Below are positions 51,026-59,922 of a stretch of DNA of 64,000 bases, one piece after another. Source of the DNA: Bradyrhizobium nanningense (GTDB lineage: Bacteria; Pseudomonadota; Alphaproteobacteria; Rhizobiales; Xanthobacteraceae); contig NZ_LBJC01000078.1 of NCBI RefSeq assembly GCF_004114535.1, positions 53,729 through 117,728 of the forward strand, given 5' to 3'. A model generated the notes under the pieces. That model saw nothing but the letters and a program-made list of their open reading frames with translations, did not search any database and had not been told where the DNA came from. Position numbers and translations under genes: made by a program. How positions within the stretch are numbered: position 1 is the first letter of the stretch; the number at the start of each line of letters is the position of its first letter.

Positions 51026-52555
51026 ATGAACCCAGCAGCTAACGCCAATTTGTTTTCCCGCCTGTTCGACGGCCTCGACGATCCCAAACGTCTCGCGATC
51101 GAGACGCATGACGGCGGGCACATCAGCTATGGCGATCTGATCGCGCGGGCCGGGCAGATGGCAAACGTGCTGGTCGCGCGCGGCGTGAAGCCGGGCGACC
51201 GCGTCGCGGTGCAAGTCGAGAAGTCCGTGGCCAACATCGTGCTGTATCTCGCCTCGGTGCGGGCCGGCGCGGTCTATCTGCCGCTCAACACCGCCTATAC
51301 GCTGAACGAGCTCGACTACTTCATCGGCGACGCCGAGCCTTCGCTGGTGGTCTGCGATCCCGCCAAGGCCGAAGGCCTCGCCCCGATCGCCGCCAAGGTG
51401 AGCGCCAAGGTCGAAACGCTCGGGCCTGACGGCAAGGGCTCGCTGACCGACGCGGCCGACAAGGCGAGCGGCGAGTTCACGACCGTGCCGCGGGCAAACG
51501 ACGATCTCGCCGCGATCCTCTACACCTCGGGCACGACCGGCCGTTCCAAGGGCGCGATGCTCAGCCACGATAATCTCGCGTCGAACTCGCTCTCGCTCGT
51601 CGACTACTGGCGCTTCACCGACAAGGACGTCTTGATCCACGCGCTGCCGATCTATCATACGCACGGCCTGTTCGTGGCGACCAACGTGACGCTGTTCGCA
51701 CGGGCATCGATGATCTTCCTGCCGAAGCTCGATCCGGACCTCATCATCAAGCTGATGGCGCGCGCCACCGTGCTGATGGGCGTGCCGACCTTCTACACGC
51801 GGCTGCTGCAGAATCCCGCACTCTCGCACGAGACGGCCAAGCACATGCGGCTGTTCGTCTCGGGCTCGGCGCCGTTGCTGGCCGAGACCCATCGCGAATG
51901 GTCGGCGCGCACCGGGCACGCGGTGCTCGAGCGCTACGGCATGACCGAGACCAACATGAACACGTCGAACCCCTATGACGGCGAACGGGTGCCCGGCGCG
52001 GTCGGCTTTCCCCTCCCCGGCGTCTCCGTGCGCGTGACCGAGCCCGAGACGGGCAAGGAACTGCCGCGCGACGAAATCGGCATGATCGAGGTGAAGGGCC
52101 CGAACGTCTTTAGGGGCTATTGGCGCATGCCGGAGAAGACCAAGGCCGAATTGCGGCCCGACGGCTTCTTCATCACCGGTGACCTCGGCAAGATCGACGC
52201 CAAGGGTTATGTGCACATCCTCGGCCGCGGCAAGGATCTCGTCATCTCCGGCGGTTTCAACGTCTATCCCAAGGAAATCGAGAGCGAGATCGACGCCATG
52301 CCGGGCGTGATCGAATCCGCGGTGATCGGCGTGCCGCACGCCGATTTCGGCGAGGGCGTCACGGCGGTGCTGGTGCGCCAGCCCGGCGCGAGCATCGACG
52401 AAGCGGCCGTGCTGAAGGGCCTGGACGGACGCCTCGCGAAGTTCAAGATGCCCAAGCGCGTCTTCGTCGTCGACGAGCTGCCGCGCAACACCATGGGCAA
52501 GGTGCAGAAGAACGTCTTGCGCGAGACGTACAAGGATATTTACGCGAAGAAGTAG
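51026..52555 (+). CDS. matB: Malonyl-CoA synthetase
   Basis: A 509-residue ANL-superfamily ligase that makes malonyl-CoA from malonate, CoA and ATP; rhizobial MatB is the model. The AMP-binding motif is LYTSGTTGRSKGAMLSH, with ERYGMTETNMNTSNP and the C-terminal lysine in LPRNTMGKVQKNVLRE. The start MNPAANANLFSRLFDGLDD fits MatB. matA and matC are not nearby. Confidence 0.94.
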   Translation: MNPAANANLFSRLFDGLDDPKRLAIETHDGGHISYGDLIARAGQMANVLVARGVKPGDRVAVQVEKSVANIVLYLASVRAGAVYLPLNTAYTLNELDYFIGDAEPSLVVCDPAKAEGLAPIAAKVSAKVETLGPDGKGSLTDAADKASGEFTTVPRANDDLAAILYTSGTTGRSKGAMLSHDNLASNSLSLVDYWRFTDKDVLIHALPIYHTHGLFVATNVTLFARASMIFLPKLDPDLIIKLMARATVLMGVPTFYTRLLQNPALSHETAKHMRLFVSGSAPLLAETHREWSARTGHAVLERYGMTETNMNTSNPYDGERVPGAVGFPLPGVSVRVTEPETGKELPRDEIGMIEVKGPNVFRGYWRMPEKTKAELRPDGFFITGDLGKIDAKGYVHILGRGKDLVISGGFNVYPKEIESEIDAMPGVIESAVIGVPHADFGEGVTAVLVRQPGASIDEAAVLKGLDGRLAKFKMPKRVFVVDELPRNTMGKVQKNVLRETYKDIYAKK

Positions 52556-52590
52556 GGGCGGTTTAGCGAAGACCGCGCCACACCGTAGCT

Positions 52591-52690
52591 GTCATGCCAC
52601 GCGAAGGCGGGGCATCCAGTACGCCGCGGCTTCTCGGTCAATCATTGCTGCCTCTGGAATACTGGATTGCCCGCCTTCGCGGGCAATGAC
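52591..52690. repeat. Palindromic repeat, GCATCCAGTA / TGGAATACTGGATTGCC family (copy 3)
   Basis: It starts GTCATGCCACGCGAAGGCGGGGCATCCAGTACGCCGCGGC and ends CTCTGGAATACTGGATTGCCCGCCTTCGCGGGCAATGAC, the inverse order of 29004-29106. It fills the convergent gap matB / TauE. Confidence 0.88.
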
Positions 52691-52723
52691 ACCGAATATG
52701 TGGTGTGCAGTTTGCCTCGAGCC

Positions 52724-53584
52724 CTACTGCCCACCCGCCAGGCTCAGCCCAAACCGGCTGCCGACAATAAACAGATAGCATCCGAACGCCACTTCCAGCC
52801 TGCGCTTCGACATCGCATGTGCGGCTCTCACGCCGAGCGGTGCGGTGACGAGGCTCATCGGCATCACCAGCACGGCACCGATCAACGAGACGTAGCCGAG
52901 CGCGAACGGCACTTGCAGCGCGGCGACGGCCGGATAAGTCGCCGCCGCCGGCCAGCCTGCATAGATGTAGCCGAGCGCGCCGGGGATCGAGATCAGCACG
53001 GCGAGCGCCGACGAGGTCGCGACCGCCTGATGGATCGGGCGGCCGTAGAAGGTCATCAAGAGGTTCGAGAACAGGCCGCCGCCGATTCCCATCAGCGTCG
53101 AGAGAATGCCGACGCAGAAGCCGTAGGCCCGCATCGAGAGGCCCTTCGGGAGATCCTCGCCGAACCTCCAGCCCTCGCGCGCCAAGATGAGACGCGCTGC
53201 CGCCGAATAGGCGACGGCGACGAACACGATCTTGAACAGCCGCTCGGGCGCGTAGCGCGCGATCACGCTGCCGGCGACGACGCCGATCACGATCGGCAGC
53301 CACCAGACGCGCAGGATGGTCATGTCGACCGCGCCGCGCTTGTAATGCGCTTGGAACGAGCGGATCGAGGTCGGGATGATCACCGCGAGCGAGGTGCCGA
53401 CGCAGAGCGGCATGCGCACCTCGAGCGGCACGCCGGCGATGCGGAAACATTCGTAGAACACCGGTACGAGAATTGCGCCGCCACCGATGCCGAACACGCC
53501 GGCCAGGAACCCCGAGAGCGCGCCGGTTGCAATCAGCAACACCGCGAGCTCGACGATCTCCTTGATAGCAAGACCCGCAATCAC
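52724..53584 (-). CDS. Sulfite exporter TauE/SafE family protein
   Basis: A 286-residue membrane protein with about eight hydrophobic segments. GFLAGVFGIGGGAILVPVFY near residue 24 and SALAVLISIPGALGYI follow the repeated pattern of TauE/SafE. Members export sulfite, sulfoacetate or other organic anions; the substrate here is unknown. Confidence 0.9.
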   Translation of the reverse strand: MIAGLAIKEIVELAVLLIATGALSGFLAGVFGIGGGAILVPVFYECFRIAGVPLEVRMPLCVGTSLAVIIPTSIRSFQAHYKRGAVDMTILRVWWLPIVIGVVAGSVIARYAPERLFKIVFVAVAYSAAARLILAREGWRFGEDLPKGLSMRAYGFCVGILSTLMGIGGGLFSNLLMTFYGRPIHQAVATSSALAVLISIPGALGYIYAGWPAAATYPAVAALQVPFALGYVSLIGAVLVMPMSLVTAPLGVRAAHAMSKRRLEVAFGCYLFIVGSRFGLSLAGGQ

Positions 53585-53855
53585 CCCTGACCTGCCCCCG
53601 CGACCTGGTCGCAGCGGCTCGCTTCAGAGGGCTGCATCCGGAGCATTAGGCGATCTGATTCGCGCGGTCGACTCGCCGGGCTTCCCGGCTGGGGTGGAAT
53701 GCAGGCTGCGCATATCCAAAACCGGATCGAGCGGACCGCTGGGAGGACGCAGAATGGCGTGCGCTCGTGGGGGTTGGCGCCCCGGCTCGGCACCATCGGC
53801 CGTTTTGGACGGCATGGTCCGTTTAGATGCGTTCCAATAGTAATTTCAACGGACC

Positions 53856-53883
53856 TTGCTCCTCTTCTAAGTAATGATTATAT
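53856..53883 (+). promoter_or_regulatory. sdhC: Candidate sdhCDAB promoter
   Basis: TTGCTC and TTATAT are spaced by 16 bp in an AT-rich island. It would give a leader of about 195 nt before the sdhC ATG. Confidence 0.4.
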
Positions 53884-53893
53884 ATTCGTTACT
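53870..53893. promoter_or_regulatory. 24-bp imperfect palindrome over the sdh -10 region
   Basis: The half AGTAATGATTAT and the half ATATTCGTTACT are inverted copies with 20 of 24 positions symmetric. It covers the predicted -10 hexamer, as repressor operators do. The regulator is unknown. Confidence 0.55.
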
Positions 53894-54083
53894 TCGTTGG
53901 TGGACGGGGACGCTGGTATACCAAGGCCCTGATTGGCCTTGCATCATCAAGGCTCTAGAGCTGAACGGTCGTTCGATTTATGGCGATTTGGTGATTGCGC
54001 GGGCCAAATCGACTCCGTAAATAGAGCCGACCTTTCCGATCCCCGCGCGCCCCCTGTTGGGCCGCAATACAACATCAAAGCCC

Positions 54084-54482
54084 ATGACCGCACGGATCGA
54101 ACGACCGCTATCGCCACACATCCAAAACTACCGCTGGACGCTGACGATGGCGCTGTCCATCGTCCATCGCGCCACCGGCGTCGCCCTTTACGTCGGCACC
54201 CTGCTGCTGGCCTGGTGGCTGATCGCAGCGGCCTCCGGCCCCGCCGCCTATGCCCATGTCCAGGCCTTCACCGGCAGCATCATCGGCCGTCTGATCGTGT
54301 TCGGTTACACCTGGGCGCTGATGCACCATATGCTGAGCGGCATCCGGCATTTCGTGTGGGACCTCGGCTACGGCTTCAAGGCCAATGAGCGGGAAGCGCT
54401 GACCTGGGGCGCGCTGATCGGCGGCATCGCGCTGACCGTGCTGGTCTGGATCATCGCCTATGCGATCGGAGGCGGACGATGA
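54084..54482 (+). CDS. sdhC: Succinate dehydrogenase cytochrome b556 subunit
   Basis: A 132-residue membrane anchor of complex II with three helices. The family block SIVHRATGVALYVG and the haem-histidine block HHMLSGIRHFVWDLGYG are present. The start at 54084 (MTARIERPLSPH) is standard. The stop overlaps sdhD by 4 bp. Confidence 0.96.
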   Translation: MTARIERPLSPHIQNYRWTLTMALSIVHRATGVALYVGTLLLAWWLIAAASGPAAYAHVQAFTGSIIGRLIVFGYTWALMHHMLSGIRHFVWDLGYGFKANEREALTWGALIGGIALTVLVWIIAYAIGGGR

Positions 54483-54883
54483 GCGCGACCGATACGCCCA
54501 AGCGCAGCATGCGCACCCCGCTCGGCCGCGTCCGCAATCTCGGCGCGGCGCATTCCGGCACGTCCGATTTCTGGCGCCAGCGCATCACCGGCGTCGCCAT
54601 GACGCTGCTGATGATTCCGGTGATCGTGATCGTCATGATGCTGCTCGGCCGCAATCAGGCCGGCGCCGCGCAAATCCTCGGCTCGCTGCCGATCGCTGTG
54701 ATCCTCCTGCTCTTCATCTTCGCCAGCGCCTGGCACATGAAGATCGGCATGCAGGTGGTGATCGAGGACTACGTCCATAACGAGAAGCTGAAGCTCGTCT
54801 CGATCATGCTCAACAACTTCTTCTCGATCGCCGTGGCACTCGCCTCGACCTACGCGATCCTGAAACTGTCCTCCGGAGTGTAA
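54479..54883 (+). CDS. sdhD: Succinate dehydrogenase hydrophobic membrane anchor subunit
   Basis: A 134-residue anchor with three helices. WRQRITGVAMTLLMIPVIV and the haem-histidine/quinone block WHMKIGMQVVIEDYVHNEKL are typical for alphaproteobacterial SdhD. It overlaps sdhC upstream by 4 bp and sdhA starts 3 bp downstream. Confidence 0.95.
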   Translation: MSATDTPKRSMRTPLGRVRNLGAAHSGTSDFWRQRITGVAMTLLMIPVIVIVMMLLGRNQAGAAQILGSLPIAVILLLFIFASAWHMKIGMQVVIEDYVHNEKLKLVSIMLNNFFSIAVALASTYAILKLSSGV

Positions 54884-54886
54884 CCC

Positions 54887-56722
54887 ATGGCCACCACAAC
54901 GAATGGCTCGGGCAACGGCGCTCCCGCCACCAACGGCAAAGCCTATCCGATCGAAGACCACACCTATGACGTCGTCGTGGTCGGCGCCGGCGGCGCGGGC
55001 CTGCGCGCCGTCGTCGGCTGCAGCGAGGCGGGCCTGCGCACGGCCTGCATCACCAAGGTGTTCCCGACCCGCTCGCACACGGTTGCGGCGCAGGGCGGCA
55101 TCTCCGCTTCGCTCGGCAACATGCACAAGGACGACTGGCGCTGGCACATGTACGACACCGTGAAGGGGTCGGACTGGCTGGGCGACCAGGACGCGATCGA
55201 GTACATGGTGCGCAACGCGCCCGCGGCGGTGTACGAGCTCGAACATTGGGGCGTGCCGTTCTCGCGCACCGAGGACGGCAAGATCTACCAGCGTCCGTTC
55301 GGCGGCATGACCATGGACTTCGGCAAAGGCCAGGCGCAGCGCACCTGCGCCGCCGCCGACCGTACCGGCCACGCCATGCTGCACACGATGTACGGCCAGT
55401 CGCTGCGCCACGCGGCCGAGTTCTTCATCGAGTTCTTCGCCATCGACCTGATCATGGACGACCAGGGCGCCTGCCGCGGCGTGATCGCGCTCAAGCTCGA
55501 CGACGGCACGCTGCATCGCTTCCGCGCCCAGACCACTATTCTGGCGACCGGCGGCTATGGCCGCGCCTACGCCTCCTGCACCTCGGCGCATACCTGCACC
55601 GGCGACGGTGGCGGCATGGTGCTGCGTGCCGGCCTGCCGCTCCAGGACATGGAGTTCGTCCAGTTCCACCCGACCGGCATCTACGGCGCGGGCTGCCTCG
55701 TCACCGAGGGCGCGCGCGGCGAAGGCGGCTACCTCGTCAATTCCGAGGGCGAGCGCTTCATGGAGCGCTACGCGCCGTCGGCCAAGGACCTCGCCTCGCG
55801 CGACGTCGTCTCGCGCGCGATGACCATCGAGATTCGCGAGGGACGCGGCGTCGGCAAGAAGAAGGACCACATCTTCCTGCATCTCGACCATCTCGATCCG
55901 GCCGTGCTGGCCGAGCGGCTGCCCGGCATCTCCGAATCGGCAAAGATCTTCGCCAACGTCGACGTGACGCGCGAGCCGATCCCGATCGTGCCGACCACGC
56001 ACTACAACATGGGCGGCATCCCCACGAACTATCACGGCGAAGTGCTGACCAAGAAGGACGGCGACGACAATGCCGTGGTTCCCGGCCTGATGGCGCTGGG
56101 CGAAGCCGCCTGTGTCTCCGTGCACGGCGCCAACCGCCTCGGCTCCAACTCGCTGATCGACCTTGTCGTGTTCGGCCGCGCCGCGGCGCTGCGCTGCGCC
56201 GAGAAGCTGACGCCCAACGCCGAGCAGCCGGAGCTGCCGGCGAACTCGGCTGAAAAGGCGCTCGGCCGACTCGACCATTACCGCTACGCCTCCGGCGGCA
56301 CGCCGACCGCAAAGCTGCGCGAAGGCATGCAGCACGTGATGCAGAACAATTGCGCGGTGTTCCGCACCGGCGAAGTGCTGAGCGAAGGCCAGAACCTGAT
56401 CGCGAAGGTCCACAGCGGCATCACCGACATCGCCGTGTCCGATCGTTCGCTGGTGTGGAATTCGGATCTCGTCGAGACGCTCGAGTTCGACAACCTGATC
56501 GGGCAGGCGGTGGTGACGATGAACTCGGCCGCCAACCGCACCGAGAGCCGCGGCGCCCATGCCCGCGAGGACTTCTCCGAGCGCGACGACAAGAACTGGA
56601 TGAAGCACACGCTGGCCTGGCTGGACGATGCCGGCAAGGTCAAGATCGAGTACCGCCCGGTTCACGACTACACCATGACCAACGACGTGCAGTACATCCC
56701 GCCGAAAGCGCGCGTGTACTGA
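54887..56722 (+). CDS. sdhA: Succinate dehydrogenase flavoprotein subunit
   Basis: A 611-residue FAD-containing catalytic subunit. VVGAGGAGLRAVVG is the dinucleotide site near residue 30, SHTVAAQGGISASLGN holds the histidine that binds FAD covalently, and HPTGIYGAGCLVTEGARGEG is an active-site block. The C-terminal Pro/Lys tail PKARVY is standard. sdhB begins 24 bp later. Confidence 0.98.
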   Translation: MATTTNGSGNGAPATNGKAYPIEDHTYDVVVVGAGGAGLRAVVGCSEAGLRTACITKVFPTRSHTVAAQGGISASLGNMHKDDWRWHMYDTVKGSDWLGDQDAIEYMVRNAPAAVYELEHWGVPFSRTEDGKIYQRPFGGMTMDFGKGQAQRTCAAADRTGHAMLHTMYGQSLRHAAEFFIEFFAIDLIMDDQGACRGVIALKLDDGTLHRFRAQTTILATGGYGRAYASCTSAHTCTGDGGGMVLRAGLPLQDMEFVQFHPTGIYGAGCLVTEGARGEGGYLVNSEGERFMERYAPSAKDLASRDVVSRAMTIEIREGRGVGKKKDHIFLHLDHLDPAVLAERLPGISESAKIFANVDVTREPIPIVPTTHYNMGGIPTNYHGEVLTKKDGDDNAVVPGLMALGEAACVSVHGANRLGSNSLIDLVVFGRAAALRCAEKLTPNAEQPELPANSAEKALGRLDHYRYASGGTPTAKLREGMQHVMQNNCAVFRTGEVLSEGQNLIAKVHSGITDIAVSDRSLVWNSDLVETLEFDNLIGQAVVTMNSAANRTESRGAHAREDFSERDDKNWMKHTLAWLDDAGKVKIEYRPVHDYTMTNDVQYIPPKARVY

Positions 56723-56746
56723 GCGAACAGCGAAGGCCTTATCGAA

Positions 56747-57529
56747 ATGGTTGAATTCGCACTTCCGAAGAACTCCAAGATCACCGGCGGCAAGACCTGG
56801 CCGAAGCCCGCGGGCGCGACAGAGGTTCGCGAGTTCCGGGTCTATCGCTGGAATCCGGACGACGGCAAGAATCCGAGCGTCGACACCTATTACGTCGACA
56901 CCAATGATTGCGGGCCGATGGTGCTGGACGGCCTGATCTGGATCAAGAACCACATCGACCCGTCGCTGACCTTCCGCCGCTCCTGCCGCGAAGGCGTCTG
57001 CGGCTCCTGCGCCATGAACATCGACGGCCAGAACACGCTGGCCTGCACCCGCTCGATGCACGACGTGAAGGACGGCGCGGTGAAGGTCAATCCGCTGCCG
57101 CACCAGCCGGTGGTGAAGGACCTGGTGCCCGACCTCACCAATTTCTACGCCCAATACGCCTCGGTCGAGCCGTGGCTGAAGACGACCTCGCCGACCCCGC
57201 AGAAGGAATGGCGCCAGACCCACGAGGACCGCGAGAAGCTCGACGGCCTCTACGAATGCATCCTCTGCGCCTGCTGCTCGACCTCGTGCCCCAGCTATTG
57301 GTGGAACAGCGAGCGCTATCTCGGCCCCGCCGCGCTGCTCCAGGCCAACCGCTGGGTGTCCGATTCGCGCGACGAGGCGACCGGCGAGCGGCTCGACAAC
57401 CTCGAGGATCCGTTCCGGCTCTATCGCTGCCACACCATCATGAACTGCGCCAAGGCCTGTCCGAAGGGCCTCAACCCGGCCGAAGCCATCGCCGAGCTCA
57501 AGCTCAAGATGGTCGAGCGCCAGATCTGA
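56747..57529 (+). CDS. sdhB: Succinate dehydrogenase iron-sulfur subunit
   Basis: A 260-residue subunit with three clusters. The 2Fe-2S ligands are in CREGVCGSCAMNIDGQ with a later cysteine; the 4Fe-4S ligands are in CILCACCSTSCP; and the 3Fe-4S ligands are in CHTIMNCAKACPKG. It completes sdhCDAB. Confidence 0.98.
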   Translation: MVEFALPKNSKITGGKTWPKPAGATEVREFRVYRWNPDDGKNPSVDTYYVDTNDCGPMVLDGLIWIKNHIDPSLTFRRSCREGVCGSCAMNIDGQNTLACTRSMHDVKDGAVKVNPLPHQPVVKDLVPDLTNFYAQYASVEPWLKTTSPTPQKEWRQTHEDREKLDGLYECILCACCSTSCPSYWWNSERYLGPAALLQANRWVSDSRDEATGERLDNLEDPFRLYRCHTIMNCAKACPKGLNPAEAIAELKLKMVERQI

Positions 57530-57549
57530 AGACGAAGTTCGTGCTTTCA

Positions 57550-57572
57550 GTCCCGGCCGGACCGGCCGGGAC
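57550..57572. terminator. Perfect palindrome after sdhB
   Basis: GTCCCGGCCGG-A-CCGGCCGGGAC is an 11-bp perfect inverted repeat 20 bp past the sdhB stop. It has no clear U tract, so it may be a stability element rather than a strong terminator. Confidence 0.5.
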
Positions 57573-57718
57573 GTTCCGAGATCGCGGTCAATTCGAGGAG
57601 AATTTTCTCCGACCCGCCGCGCGCGCAAGTTTCCGGATCACAACCTGCGGTTCCCCGCACAAGCTGCTTCCTTCCTCACGCGAGATTCAGTTAAGCTCCG
57701 GTCAGGGACGGAGCGACT

Positions 57719-59869
57719 GTGCAGAGGGCGCAACGCAACTCGCTGAGGTTATTGCAGTGGATGATGGCGGCATCCCTGGCGCTGCCGATTGCGCTGTTCG
57801 TGATCGCCGCCAGCATTTCCTACACCTCGACCAGGGACGTCGCCGATCGGGAGATCGAGCGCACGCTCGACGTCGTCCATGAGCACGCGCTCAAGGTGTT
57901 CGAGACCATCGATCGCAGCCTTGCCGAGCTCAACGAGGTGGTCCGCGCCCTTTCCGACGACACCATCCGCGCGCGCGAGCCGGCGCTGCACCGCCGCCTG
58001 AAGCGGCTGAGCGATTCGCTGCCACAGCTGAAATCGGCGTGGATCTTCGACGCGGACGGACGGGCGCTGGTCAACAGCCTCGTCTCGCCGCCGCCTGAGC
58101 AGAGCTTTGCCGACCGCAACTATTTCTACGCCCATATCGACCAGAGCATAGGCACCTTCATCGGCACGGCCCTGACGCCGCGTCTGCCCTATCAGGGCGC
58201 CCGCTTCTTCGGAGTGAGCCGGCGCCGCGACTCCGACGACGGCCGTTTCATCGGCGTGATCCAGGCCTCGGTCCTGCCCGAATATTTCGAGAGCTTCTAC
58301 GCCAGAATCGGATCGGATCCGGGCAGCTTCTTCGCGATGGGCCGCACCGACGGCGCGATGCTCACGCATTTCCCGCGGCTCGACCACGACCTCCGGCTCG
58401 ATCCGACCGGACCGGTCGGTCGGGAAATCGCGGCGCGCCCCGAGCATGGCCTCATCACCGTCGCCTGGCCGTCGGACGGGATCGAGCGTCGCATCGGCTA
58501 CCGACGCGTCGCCGGATACCCGATCTATGTCAGCGCCGGGCTCGAGACCTCGGCAATCCGCGCGCGCTGGCTGGCCACGATAGGCCAGCATCTGGTGTTC
58601 GGCCTTCCCGCCACCGCGCTGCTGTTTCTGCTGCTGGCGCTGGCGTTGCGCCGCACCCAGCAAATTCAGGCCGAAGCCGCCAAGCGCCGCGAGGCCGAGG
58701 AGGCGCTCAAGCATAGCCAGCGCCTGGAGGCGCTCGGACAGCTCACCGGCGGCGTCGCGCACGATTTCAACAATCTGCTGACGGTGATCCGCGCCTCCGT
58801 CGATCTCTTGAACCGGCCGCAACTGACGGAGGAGCGGCGCCAACGCTACATCACGGCCATTGCGGACGCCGTGGCCCGCGCGGCCAAGCTGACCTCGCAG
58901 CTGCTCGCCTTCGCGCGGCGCCAGACCCTGAAGCCGGAGGTGTTCGACGTCAGCGAACGGATGCAGTCGCTGCGCGACATGCTTGCGCCCCTGCTCGGGC
59001 CGGCCATCGAGATCGCCATGCGCCTGCCCACCGAGCCCTGCCTCGTCCGTGCCGATGCCGGCCAGTTCGAGACGGCGCTGATCAACATGGCGACCAACGC
59101 GCGCGACGCGATGCAGGGCAAGGGCAGAATCACCTTCAAGGTCGAGCCCGCGACCACCGTTCCGGACACGTTGGCTGACGCCTCCAGCCAGACCTCGGCA
59201 AACCATGGCTTCGTCAGCGTGACCGTCAGCGACACCGGCATCGGTATTCCCGCCGCCCGACTGGGGCGCATTTTCGAGCCGTTCTTCACCACCAAGCAGG
59301 TCGGCCATGGCACCGGCCTCGGGCTGTCCCAGGTGTTCGGGTTCGCTCGGCAATCCGGCGGCGAGGTAACGGTCACGAGCGAAGTGGGACACGGCAGCAC
59401 CTTCTCGCTCTATCTGCCGCGCGTGCCGCCGGAGCTGCTGCCGCAGCGGCAGGCGCCCAACACGGCGCCGGCGGTGGCCGGCAGCGGCATGTCGGTGCTG
59501 GTGGTCGAGGACAATATCGAGCTCGCCAATTTCGCCGCCGATGGTCTCACCGAGCTCGGCTACAGCATCACGCTGGTCGACAATGCCACCGACGCACTCG
59601 CCGAGCTCGTCCTGGACGCGGACCGCTTCGACGTCGTGTTCTCCGACGTGGTGATGCCTGGGATGACCGGGCTCGATCTGGCGCAGGCCATCTGCGACCG
59701 CGGCATCGACGTGCCGATCGTGCTGACCACGGGCTACAGCCAGGCCCTGTCGCAAGATGGCGTGGCCGGCTTCGAGCTCGTGCAGAAGCCCTATTCGATC
59801 GAGGAATTGTCGCGCGTCCTGCATCGGGCAGCACGGATCCGGCGCGTCCGGGACGGCGCCGCCGAATAG
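57719..59869 (+). CDS. Hybrid sensor histidine kinase/response regulator with extracytoplasmic Cache-like domain
   Basis: A 716-residue membrane kinase. A first helix spans residues 16-36; residues 40-280 form an extracytoplasmic Cache/PAS-like sensor; a second helix lies near 285-310. HisKA carries the phosphorylated histidine in GGVAHDFNNLLTVI (about residue 347), HATPase has INMATNARDA and DTGIGIPAARLGRIFEP, and a C-terminal receiver has SDVVMPGMTG (phospho-Asp about 643). Start is GTG 57719. It lies 190 bp after sdhB. No separate response regulator gene is adjacent, and the ligand is unknown. Confidence 0.9.
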   Translation: MQRAQRNSLRLLQWMMAASLALPIALFVIAASISYTSTRDVADREIERTLDVVHEHALKVFETIDRSLAELNEVVRALSDDTIRAREPALHRRLKRLSDSLPQLKSAWIFDADGRALVNSLVSPPPEQSFADRNYFYAHIDQSIGTFIGTALTPRLPYQGARFFGVSRRRDSDDGRFIGVIQASVLPEYFESFYARIGSDPGSFFAMGRTDGAMLTHFPRLDHDLRLDPTGPVGREIAARPEHGLITVAWPSDGIERRIGYRRVAGYPIYVSAGLETSAIRARWLATIGQHLVFGLPATALLFLLLALALRRTQQIQAEAAKRREAEEALKHSQRLEALGQLTGGVAHDFNNLLTVIRASVDLLNRPQLTEERRQRYITAIADAVARAAKLTSQLLAFARRQTLKPEVFDVSERMQSLRDMLAPLLGPAIEIAMRLPTEPCLVRADAGQFETALINMATNARDAMQGKGRITFKVEPATTVPDTLADASSQTSANHGFVSVTVSDTGIGIPAARLGRIFEPFFTTKQVGHGTGLGLSQVFGFARQSGGEVTVTSEVGHGSTFSLYLPRVPPELLPQRQAPNTAPAVAGSGMSVLVVEDNIELANFAADGLTELGYSITLVDNATDALAELVLDADRFDVVFSDVVMPGMTGLDLAQAICDRGIDVPIVLTTGYSQALSQDGVAGFELVQKPYSIEELSRVLHRAARIRRVRDGAAE

Positions 59870-59888
59870 GGCCTTCGTGGAACCCAAG

Positions 59889-59914
59889 GGAACCGGTTGA
59901 TTCCCCTTCGCGTT
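59889..59914 (+). promoter_or_regulatory. EcfG-type (general stress) promoter before the BacA-like transporter
   Basis: GGAAC (59889-59893) and CGTT (59911-59914) are separated by 17 bp, exactly the alphaproteobacterial EcfG consensus. Transcription would start about 59920-59923, at or next to the ATG at 59923, giving a nearly leaderless mRNA. Confidence 0.6.
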
Positions 59915-59922
59915 GTCCGCGC

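Larger units (their letters stand above)
53585..54083. other. Long leader/promoter region of sdhCDAB
   Basis: This 499-bp gap is divergent between the TauE gene and sdhC. It contains a predicted promoter (53856-53883), a 24-bp imperfect palindrome over its -10 region and no convincing gene. The DNA around 53830-53895 is notably AT-rich for this genome. Confidence 0.5.

Noticed and set aside
53585..54083. A FixK-type box upstream of sdh (TTGAT-N4-ATCAA)
   Set aside because: Only single half-sites such as ATCAA near 53948 are present; no paired site with the right spacing was found.
54458..57628. A 1056-codon open frame on the minus strand across sdhD, sdhA and sdhB
   Set aside because: It is antisense to clear sdh genes, composed of Arg/His/Ala/Val-rich shadow sequence, and has no family resemblance; it comes from the high G+C at third positions.
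57749..59887. A 712-codon minus-strand open frame opposite the histidine kinase
   Set aside because: Shadow of a gene with clear HisKA, HATPase and receiver motifs; no motif of its own.
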